A DNA stretch of 8,612 bases from Clostridiales bacterium (lineage in GTDB: Bacteria > Bacillota > Clostridia > Oscillospirales > Oscillospiraceae), in the NCBI GenBank assembly GCA_021200895.1, contig JAJQFX010000066.1:1-8612 (forward strand), in the 5' to 3' direction. The translations under genes and the position numbers were made by a program. Below the pieces are notes generated by a model. That model was not told the DNA's origin, searched no databases, and saw only the letters and a program-made list of their open reading frames with translations. Every line of letters starts with the position of its first letter. Within the stretch, counting starts at the first letter, position 1. Shown here one piece after another: positions 1-5,061 of this stretch.

Positions 1-396
1 TTTTAGTTTATCACTTCACTCGCCCCTCCCTAAGAACCCTCCCCCTATCCCACTGGCAGCTGGCGCCTTGTCCCTCAATCAGGTGGTCTATCAGGCAACA
101 GACGATGTGACTTGATACCTGCTGAGACTGCCGCCCATGGCGGCTGGCAGGGATTGCCGCCCACGTCCCTGCCTTACGGCGGAACGGGCAGCAATTTTAT
201 TTCCCTATGGTTGTGGAAATCTGACTGTACGGCTATGTGATTCTCCTCAACCCAGGATAGATTGTATCTTTAAGTTGATGACATTGCCGCAAAAGGGCGT
301 TCAAAAAGGTAGGGAATATAGAACAGACGGCGCGAGAGGGGAGCGCTGCTCTGGAGCAACGGAGGGATTCATCCAACACTCTGCCGAAACTGTCGG
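1..396. other. Intergenic stretch upstream of the transporter, no convincing gene
   Basis: No reading frame here looks like a protein I recognise. The only sizeable plus-strand frame (137-400) has an arginine/cysteine-rich, low-complexity translation, no ribosome binding site and runs into the transporter promoter, so I treat it as non-coding. The base composition is visibly less GC-rich than the flanking genes, with AT-rich patches near 1-15, 193-225 and 255-280. The stretch contains a dense cluster of GC-rich inverted repeats at about 119-192 (separate entry) and a small dyad next to the -35 box. The gene left of the window is not visible, and no terminator for it is seen at the left edge. 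Confidence 0.6.
119..192. other. Compact GC-rich inverted-repeat cluster, possible structured RNA or intergenic repeat
   Basis: Two perfect dyads lie side by side. GCCGCC at 130-135 pairs with GGCGGC at 139-144 around a 3-base loop. GGCAGGGA at 146-153 pairs with TCCCTGCC at 166-173 (8 bp) around a 12-base loop. That loop carries CCGCC (157-161), which can pair with GGCGG at 178-182 outside the stem, giving a possible H-type pseudoknot. It could instead pair with GGCGG at 139-143. A short closing helix of GCTG (121-124) with CAGC (189-192) is possible. The word TGCCGCCCA occurs twice (129-137 and 155-163). I recognise no known riboswitch class. The orientation is undecidable and there is no clear promoter just upstream. 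It may equally be a dispersed intergenic palindrome. Confidence 0.35.
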
Positions 397-425
397 TTGA
401 TGGGGCGGTCTGCGGCTGTTATACT
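397..425 (+). promoter_or_regulatory. Sigma-A type promoter for the GPH transporter
   Basis: The -35 TTGATG (397-402) and the -10 TATACT (420-425) are separated by exactly 17 bases. This predicts a start of transcription near 432 and a leader of about 55 bases. The leader has a small hairpin (GCCC 443-446 with GGGC 452-455). A short dyad, CCGA-5-TCGG (384-396), abuts the -35 box and could be an operator. Confidence 0.65.
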
Positions 426-475
426 GAACCTGGAGAGGCTTAGCCCCCATAGGGCAGGCCGCAAAGAAACACTCT

Positions 476-483
476 GAGAGGAG
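476..483 (+). promoter_or_regulatory. Ribosome binding site of the transporter
   Basis: GAGAGGAG ends 4 bases before the ATG at 488, 7 bases before the ATG at 491 and 10 bases before the ATG at 494. The spacing favours 491 (or 494) over 488 as the main start. An out-of-frame ATG at 484 touches the site directly. Confidence 0.6.
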
Positions 484-487
484 ATGT

Positions 488-2131
488 ATGATGATGGCAA
501 GGCAACCGCTGGAAGAAAACGGCATCCACCGCGCCAAGCTGTGGGAGATCGGCTGTTACGCCCTCAACAACTCCGCCACCAACGCCTATATGATGATGGT
601 GGCCGCCATGTCCTACTACCTGATCGGCATCATCGGCCTGGGGGCGGTGCTGGCCGGTTCCCTGGTCACCATCATGCGGGTCTGGGACGGGGTGGCCAAC
701 CCCTTTGTGGGGATGATTCTGGACAAGACCAACGGGCGGTTTGGCAAGAACCGGCCCTTTATCGTCATTGGCGAGGTCATCCTCTTCACGGCCTCCTTTA
801 TTATGTTCCGGGTGGTGCCCCTGACGCCCCCGGCCTTCCGGCTGCCGGTGTGGATTTTCATCTACATGATTTACGTTGTCGGCTACACCTGCCAGTGCAT
901 CGTCACGAAATCCGCCCAAAGCTGCCTGACCAACGACCCGAAGCAGCGCCCCGTCTTTTCCATGTTCGACGCGGTCTATAACATCTTCCTGATGAGCCTG
1001 TGGTATCCGATTTTCCAGACCAACACGCTGGTGCCCCGGTTCACCTTGACCAGCGACACCGCCGGGGACAAAATCGCCCAGCTGGTGGCCCAGACCCCCA
1101 ACCTGGCCAACGTCATCACCACTGATGCGGAGACCGGCGTGCAGACCCTCAGCGCCTTCTACAACCCGGAGATGTGGCAGTATTTCCAGCTGGTGGTGGG
1201 GGGCATAGCCGCAGTGCTGTCCCTCCTGGCGGTCATCGGCCTGTGGCGGAAGGATCGCCCCCAGTATTTCGGTCTGGGCCAGGCGAGCAGCGCCAAGGTG
1301 GGGATGCGGGACTATCTGGATGTGCTGACCCACAACCGGCCCATTCAGATGCTGGCGGTCTCCACCGCCGCCGACAAGCTGACCCTCAGCATGATGAGTA
1401 ACACCACGGTGTACATCTGCCTGTTCGGCGTCATCTTCGGCAACTACGCCCTGTACTCCTCCAACTCCGCCATCACCGCCATCCCGGTGGCCATATTGTC
1501 CATCCTGGGCATCAACTTCATCGCCCGTTCCCTGGGGCAGAAGCGGGCGCTGGTGGTGGGCACCTGCGGCTCCATCGCCTGCGGTGTGATTCTGGCCGCG
1601 ATGATTCTGGCGGGGGTGCGCTCCGGCTGGCGCTTCCTGCTGCCTTCCTTCAGCCTGACCAGCATCAGCACCTGGGCCGGGCTGTTCCGTCCGGCCAACT
1701 GGAGCCTCTTTGGGCTGATGTTCGTGCTGGTCTATACCGCCATGCGGGGCTTTACCAGCATCGCCAGCGCCATCACCACCCCCATGACGGCGGACTGCGC
1801 CGACTATGAGGTGTACCGCTCCGGCAAGTACCTGCCCGGCGTTATCGGCACCGTGCTCAGCTTTGTGGACAAGCTGATCTCCTCCCTGGCCTCCACCGTG
1901 GTGGCCGCCGTCTATGCGGCGGTGGGCTTCGGCGCGGCGCTGCCCACCGTGGAGACCCCCTACAGCGCCAGCCTGATGTGGGCCACCCTGATTTGTTTCC
2001 TGGGCGCACCCATGCTGGGGTGGATCACCAGCCTGATCGTCATGCGGTTCTATCCCCTGACCAAGGAGCGGATGGAGGAAATTCAGGAGGAAATCGCCCG
2101 CATCAAAGCGGAAGCGCCAGCGTCAAAGTAA
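488..2131 (+). CDS. GPH-family sodium/proton:sugar symporter (MFS_2, MelB-like)
   Basis: This is a 547-residue polytopic membrane protein that should import a small polar solute, typically a glycoside, pentoside or hexuronide, together with a cation across the cytoplasmic membrane. Family marks are WDGVANPFVG (66-75) followed by DKTNGRFGKNRPF (79-91), the cytoplasmic loop 2-3 signature, and TADCADYEVYRSGK (434-447), the classic C-terminal-half GPH signature. Hydrophobic segments are regularly spaced from about 24 to 521, consistent with 12 helices. It is longer than MelB (about 470 residues), mainly through an inserted polar stretch at 181-228 and another near 378-402. The C-terminal tail (524-547) is a charged helix. 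Three consecutive ATGs (488, 491, 494) could start it; 491 fits the ribosome binding site best. It has its own promoter and does not overlap aroK, so a shared role is unproven. The substrate cannot be told from sequence; the family assignment is strong. Confidence 0.88.
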   Translation: MMMARQPLEENGIHRAKLWEIGCYALNNSATNAYMMMVAAMSYYLIGIIGLGAVLAGSLVTIMRVWDGVANPFVGMILDKTNGRFGKNRPFIVIGEVILFTASFIMFRVVPLTPPAFRLPVWIFIYMIYVVGYTCQCIVTKSAQSCLTNDPKQRPVFSMFDAVYNIFLMSLWYPIFQTNTLVPRFTLTSDTAGDKIAQLVAQTPNLANVITTDAETGVQTLSAFYNPEMWQYFQLVVGGIAAVLSLLAVIGLWRKDRPQYFGLGQASSAKVGMRDYLDVLTHNRPIQMLAVSTAADKLTLSMMSNTTVYICLFGVIFGNYALYSSNSAITAIPVAILSILGINFIARSLGQKRALVVGTCGSIACGVILAAMILAGVRSGWRFLLPSFSLTSISTWAGLFRPANWSLFGLMFVLVYTAMRGFTSIASAITTPMTADCADYEVYRSGKYLPGVIGTVLSFVDKLISSLASTVVAAVYAAVGFGAALPTVETPYSASLMWATLICFLGAPMLGWITSLIVMRFYPLTKERMEEIQEEIARIKAEAPASK

Positions 2132-2160
2132 GCCCTTCGCCCGCAGGCAAAACAGCCCCC

Positions 2161-2189
2161 TTGCGCTGCTGCCCACAATCTGGTAAAAT
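2161..2189 (+). promoter_or_regulatory. Extended -10 promoter for aroK-aroD, within an inverted repeat
   Basis: The -35 TTGCGC (2161-2166) and the -10 TAAAAT (2184-2189) have 17-base spacing, and a TGG directly before the -10 makes an extended -10. Transcription would start near 2196, leaving a leader of about 59 bases. A perfect 10-bp inverted repeat has its left arm TGCGCTGCTG (2162-2171) on the -35 and its right arm CAGCAGCGCA (2203-2212) just after the predicted start. This suggests an operator or a DNA structure around the promoter. The right arm also overlaps a second possible leader hairpin (GCGCAG 2208-2213 with CTGCGC 2225-2230). No U-run follows, so it is not a standard terminator for the transporter gene. 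Confidence 0.55.
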
Positions 2190-2254
2190 AACAGAAATGT
2201 GTCAGCAGCGCAGCGCCGCCCGGCCTGCGCCGCGAAAGGGGAAGTGTATCACCC

Positions 2255-2818
2255 ATGAACGAACTGGAATCCTTGCAGCAGGCGGAGCGGGGCCCGGACG
2301 GGAACCTGTTCCTGATCGGCTTTATGGGGGCAGGCAAAAGCACCGTGGCCCAGGCCCTCAGCGCCCTGTACGGCATGGAAGTTGTGGAAATGGACGAAGC
2401 AATCGAGCGCCAGGCCGGGATGCCCATTTCCGACATCTTCGCCACCCTGGGGGAGGAGGCTTTCCGGCAGATGGAGACCCGGCTCCTCACCACACTGGAG
2501 CCGGGGCAGCGCTGCGTCGTCTCCTGCGGCGGCGGTGTCGCCATGCGGGAGGTCAACGTGCAGGCCATGCGCCGAAGCGGCTCCATCGTCTGGCTGACGG
2601 CGACGCCGGAGACCATTCTGGCCCGGGTGGCCGGCTCTGACAGCCGCCCCCTGCTGGAGGGCCACAAGGACATTGGCTATATCCAATCCATGATGGCCCA
2701 GCGGCAACTCAAATATGAGGCGGCGGCGGATGTGGCCGTCGCTACGGATGGGAAGGACGCTGCGCAGATTTGCAGCGACATTCTGGCGGCGTTACAGGCC
2801 CGTCGGCAGGAGGGATGA
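2255..2818 (+). CDS. aroK: Shikimate kinase
   Basis: This cytosolic enzyme phosphorylates shikimate with ATP to shikimate-3-phosphate, a late step towards chorismate and the aromatic amino acids. The 187 residues are near the family norm (about 170) with a roughly 15-residue N-terminal extension. The P-loop GFMGAGKST is at 22-30. D47 (in EMDE) fits the shikimate/Mg-binding aspartate. R71 in the GEEAFRQME segment fits the shikimate-binding arginine. GGG at 92-94 is the substrate-binding glycine triplet. The lid arginine is R131 in SRPLL, and the R150...Y154 motif near the end is the adenine/substrate arginine region. The ribosome binding site, AAGGGGA (2236-2242), is about 12 bases from the ATG, longer than ideal. 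The stop TGA at 2816-2818 lies directly upstream of the best aroD start, so the two genes are very likely one operon. Confidence 0.92.
   Translation: MNELESLQQAERGPDGNLFLIGFMGAGKSTVAQALSALYGMEVVEMDEAIERQAGMPISDIFATLGEEAFRQMETRLLTTLEPGQRCVVSCGGGVAMREVNVQAMRRSGSIVWLTATPETILARVAGSDSRPLLEGHKDIGYIQSMMAQRQLKYEAAADVAVATDGKDAAQICSDILAALQARRQEG
2808..2814 (+). promoter_or_regulatory. Ribosome binding site that decides the aroD start
   Basis: AGGAGGG (2808-2814), inside the 3' end of aroK, touches the ATG at 2815 but stands 6 bases before the ATG at 2821. The normal spacing therefore selects 2821 as the aroD start. The ATG at 2815, overlapping the aroK stop as ATGA, would have no spacing. Confidence 0.7.
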
Positions 2819-2820
2819 GG

Positions 2821-3582
2821 ATGCAGACCGTAACCGTGCGCGGCGTGACGCTGGGGGCCGGACGGCCCAAAATCATCGTTCCCATTGTGGAGCGGACGGA
2901 GGAGGCCGTCCTGGCCGAGGCCCGCTCCTTTGCCGACCTGCCGCTGGATATGGTGGAGTGGCGGGTGGACTGGTTTGACGGGGCCGACGCCCCGGATAGG
3001 GTGGCGCATTGCCTCCGCGCCCTCCGGGCCGCCCTGGGGGAGACGCCCCTCCTGGCCACCTTCCGCACCGCCCGGGAAGGCGGCCAGCGGGCCATCGCCC
3101 CGGAGGACTACGCCGCCCTCTGCAAGGGCATCGCCGCCACCGGCTATGCCGACCTGCTTGATGTGGAGGCATTCACCGGGGATGCCGTGGTGGAGGACAT
3201 TCTCCGCTACGCCCACCAGTGCGGTGTAAGAGTGATCGGCTCCAGCCACAACTTCCAGGCCACCCCGCCCCAGGAGGAGCTGGTAGCCCGGCTGCGCCGC
3301 ATTCAGGCGCTGGGGGCGGACATCCCCAAGCTGGCCGTCATGCCCCGGAGCCGACAGGACGTGCTGGCGCTGCTGGCCGCCACGGAGGAGATGGTGCGCT
3401 GCTACGCTGACCGGCCCATCATCACCATGAGCATGGGCGGGGACGGCGTGATTTCCCGGCTGTGCGGCCAGGTGTTCGGCTCCGCTGCCACCTTCGGCTG
3501 CGCTGCCCGCAGCTCCGCCCCCGGACAGATGGAGGTGCGGCAGCTGGATACCGTTCTGCGGCTGCTGGAGCAGGCGCTGTAA
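2821..3582 (+). CDS. aroD: Type I 3-dehydroquinate dehydratase
   Basis: The enzyme dehydrates 3-dehydroquinate to 3-dehydroshikimate through a Schiff-base lysine in a TIM barrel, in the cytosolic shikimate pathway. With the start at 2821 the protein is 253 residues, matching the family length. Its numbering coincides with the enteric enzymes: E46 and R48 in EWR, R82 in FRT, E86, the catalytic H143 in SSHNF, the Schiff-base K170 in DIPKLAVMP, R213 in ISRL, S232 and Q236 in SAPGQ. All key residues are present, so it should be active. An upstream in-frame ATG at 2770 lies deep inside aroK and has no binding site. The aroK stop and this start are separated by 2 bases with the ribosome site inside aroK, which indicates translational coupling. 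The gene ends just before a strong terminator. Confidence 0.94.
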   Translation: MQTVTVRGVTLGAGRPKIIVPIVERTEEAVLAEARSFADLPLDMVEWRVDWFDGADAPDRVAHCLRALRAALGETPLLATFRTAREGGQRAIAPEDYAALCKGIAATGYADLLDVEAFTGDAVVEDILRYAHQCGVRVIGSSHNFQATPPQEELVARLRRIQALGADIPKLAVMPRSRQDVLALLAATEEMVRCYADRPIITMSMGGDGVISRLCGQVFGSAATFGCAARSSAPGQMEVRQLDTVLRLLEQAL

Positions 3583-3605
3583 CGCCTGCGTATGACAACA
3601 GAAAA

Positions 3606-3651
3606 CGCGAGGTTGGAGGCCCATACCGGGCATTCCAGCCTCGCGCTTTTT
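3606..3651 (+). terminator. Rho-independent terminator after aroD, probably bidirectional
   Basis: A 12-bp stem pairs 3606-3617 with 3634-3645 (one G-U pair). The right arm is followed by one C and then TTTTT (3647-3651). On the opposite strand the same stem is followed by TTTT (3602-3605), so it can also stop transcription arriving from the convergent Spo0A-like gene, whose stop codon is at 3659. Confidence 0.88.
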
Positions 3652-3658
3652 GTGCGGT

Positions 3659-4384
3659 TCAGTCTGATACGCTCACCTGCTCCGCCATCAGCCGCAGCGC
3701 TTCGTGGGTTCGCGCCAGGAACTCGCCGTTGGTGGGCTTCTTCCCGTGGGCGCAGGAGGGGAAGTAGGAGGCCCAAACCGCCTGGTCGCCCAGGTGGAAG
3801 GAGGTGCTGATGGTGTGCCGCATGGCCCGCTCCGCCGCGGCGTCCTTCGTTCTGAAATGGCGGGCCACCATGGGGTACAGCGCCTTGGTCAGCAGGTTCA
3901 GCAGCTCCGGGTCCTGCCGGATTTGCTCCAGCGACCACATCAGATAGCGGTACCCTTTCACGTTGGCCGGGATGCCCAGGGCGAACAGGAAGTCGGCAAT
4001 CAGACGCCGATACGGCACCGGCCCCTTCCAGTCCGGCTGGCACAGGGTCAGTTCCGGCGCGGGAATGTGCGCCTCCTCATCCCGATACGCCATGGCGTTC
4101 AGGAGGATTTGAAAGCCGTCCGTCCCGCCGCTGGAAAGGGCAAAGACCGCGTCCGGCTGGAGAAAGTCCGTCCCCCGCAGCCGGGCAATCATCTGCACGC
4201 CGGAGCAGTCCGCCAGCGCCTGCCCCACCAGCAGAACGTCCGGCGTCTGGCTGCTCAGCAGCGTCAGCAGCTCGCTGCCGCTGTCGGTCACTCCGGAAAG
4301 GGTCACTGAGTCATTCCGCAGCAGCGCCTCCTTCAGCGCTGTGCGTTGGGCGCTGTCTGCGGCGGCAATCACTACCTTTATCAT
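3659..4384 (-). CDS. Spo0A-like regulator with degenerate receiver domain
   Basis: The 241 residues follow the Spo0A plan: a response-regulator receiver (about 1-105), a short linker, and a Spo0A-type DNA-binding domain (about 124-238). The latter is well conserved: IADFLFALGIPANVKGYRYL (129-148), LLTKALYPMVARHF (164-177), the recognition-helix region AERAMRHTI (184-192) and KKPTNGEF (215-222). The receiver keeps its fold pattern (MIKVVIA, TPDVLLV) but not the chemistry. The metal-binding acidic pair that follows the first strand in Spo0A is A8-A9 here, and the phospho-acceptor position after PDVLLV is G54. I also see no clear lysine corresponding to the conserved one near the receiver's end. 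It therefore probably binds Spo0A-type sites but is not switched by aspartyl phosphorylation. AGGAG (4394-4398) stands 9 bases before the ATG. The gene has its own promoter and looks monocistronic. It is not likely to be the main Spo0A of the cell; its targets are unknown. Confidence 0.85.
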   Translation of the reverse strand: MIKVVIAAADSAQRTALKEALLRNDSVTLSGVTDSGSELLTLLSSQTPDVLLVGQALADCSGVQMIARLRGTDFLQPDAVFALSSGGTDGFQILLNAMAYRDEEAHIPAPELTLCQPDWKGPVPYRRLIADFLFALGIPANVKGYRYLMWSLEQIRQDPELLNLLTKALYPMVARHFRTKDAAAERAMRHTISTSFHLGDQAVWASYFPSCAHGKKPTNGEFLARTHEALRLMAEQVSVSD

Positions 4385-4416
4385 AGGTTACGGCTCCTTT
4401 TGTTATTCTTACCGTA

Positions 4417-4445
4417 ATAATACCATACAAAAGGAACGGATTCAA
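4417..4445 (-). promoter_or_regulatory. Sigma-A promoter of the Spo0A-like gene
   Basis: Read on the minus strand, TTGAAT (4440-4445) and TATTAT (4417-4422) are separated by 17 bases, with a TGG just before the -10 giving an extended -10. The predicted transcription start is near 4410, about 25 bases before the start codon. This is an unusually AT-rich island between GC-rich genes. Confidence 0.72.
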
Positions 4446-4491
4446 CATTTTTTTACGAAGGATGCACTTTTTCGCTCGACACAGTTCGATA
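4441..4491 (-). promoter_or_regulatory. Three candidate Spo0A-box-like sites upstream of the Spo0A-like gene
   Basis: The Spo0A box consensus is TGTCGAA (TGNCGAA). On the minus strand three 6-of-7 matches lie in the same orientation: TATCGAA (4485-4491), TGTCGAG (4475-4481) and TGTTGAA (4441-4447). The first two are separated by 3 bases, a 10-base repeat that places them on one face of the helix, as known for tandem Spo0A boxes. The third overlaps the -35 hexamer. None is a perfect match, so function is inferred. Confidence 0.4.
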
Positions 4492-4495
4492 CCCG

Positions 4496-4521
4496 GTGGG
4501 GGCAGGTCAGCCTGCCCCCAC
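4496..4521 (-). terminator. Strong hairpin at the end of the DUF308 gene, stop codon in the loop
   Basis: A perfect 11-bp GC-rich stem (4496-4506 with 4511-4521) encloses a 4-base loop (4507-4510). The loop contains the TGA stop of the DUF308 gene, so the last codons lie in the stem. No U-run follows on either strand, so it is not a standard intrinsic terminator. It may slow 3' decay, act with Rho, or leave some readthrough into the Spo0A-like gene. Confidence 0.55.
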
Positions 4522-5046
4522 GTTGCTGACCCCCAGCACCACGCTGTCAATGCCCAGCAAAATCAGGTAAATGCCGATGATAAGGCCCAGGGAGAAGTAG
4601 CTGAACACCGGCTGGAACAGCATCAGCACCGCCAGCGCCATCCCGATGATGTTGGCTATCAGGATGAAGTGGTAATAGCCGTTCCCGGCCTCCTGCCGGA
4701 TAAAGGGCAGGTGGGCCAGGCGGGAAATGCAGTGGGCCATGAACCACAGGGGGAACAGGATGGACAGCGCCCGGGCGCCTACGTCCGGGTACACCAGCAG
4801 CATGAAGCCCACCATGACGCTGAGCACGCCGGAAATCAGGGAGACGATGGGGCCGAAGCCGGTGAACCGGTCAAACCGGACGTAGAACACGATGTCCACA
4901 ATGCCGGTCAGCACGGCGATGACGCCGTAGAGCATCACAATGCCCTTCAGCGTGTCCTGGGGCCAGCAGATGGCCACAATGCCCAGGATGATGAGCAGGA
5001 TGCCGATGGCCAATTCCATCCAACCAAAACTGGAGCGTCTTCTCAT
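4507..5046 (-). CDS. HdeD/DUF308-family six-helix membrane protein
   Basis: This 179-residue integral membrane protein has six hydrophobic segments at about 10-28, 34-56, 66-86, 92-112, 126-146 and 150-173. The first is preceded by an arginine-rich start (MRRR), which keeps the N-terminus in the cytoplasm. The repeated short helix pairs, each with a small-residue and LxxG pattern (e.g. ILLIILGIVAI, LISGVLSVMVGFMLL, YLILLGIDSVVLG), are typical of DUF308/HdeD. HdeD of E. coli is linked to acid resistance; for Bacillota homologues the biochemical role is unknown. The ribosome binding site GGGAGG lies at the stop codon of ftsH. The start is 15 bases after that stop, so the gene is the last of the coiled-coil/ftsH unit. 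A role in envelope stress is inferred from the family and this neighbour. Confidence 0.8.
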   Translation of the reverse strand: MRRRSSFGWMELAIGILLIILGIVAICWPQDTLKGIVMLYGVIAVLTGIVDIVFYVRFDRFTGFGPIVSLISGVLSVMVGFMLLVYPDVGARALSILFPLWFMAHCISRLAHLPFIRQEAGNGYYHFILIANIIGMALAVLMLFQPVFSYFSLGLIIGIYLILLGIDSVVLGVSNVGAG

Positions 5047-5061
5047 GTTGTGATACCTCCC

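Noticed and set aside
110..200. TPP riboswitch suggested by a CTGAGA word near 122
   Set aside because: The rest of the thi-box core (the conserved downstream half) is absent, and the surrounding helices do not fit.
137..400. Small plus-strand frame before the transporter
   Set aside because: It has no ribosome binding site, its start lies inside the inverted-repeat cluster, it overlaps the transporter -35, and the translation has no protein-like pattern.
440..1333. Long minus-strand open frame (297 codons) opposite the transporter
   Set aside because: The translation is rich in His, Gly and Gln, a mirror of the membrane protein codons, and resembles no family; the plus-strand GPH motifs are unambiguous.
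2130..2215. Inverted repeat after the transporter as its terminator
   Set aside because: The loop is 31 bases, no U-run follows, and the repeat encloses a good promoter for aroK.
2770..2820. Longer aroD with 17 extra N-terminal residues
   Set aside because: The extension lies within aroK codons and has no ribosome site; the start at 2821 gives correct spacing and exact match to family numbering of catalytic residues.
3459..3767. Small plus-strand frames across the aroD end and terminator
   Set aside because: They run through the terminator hairpin and the antisense of the Spo0A-like gene without a ribosome site.
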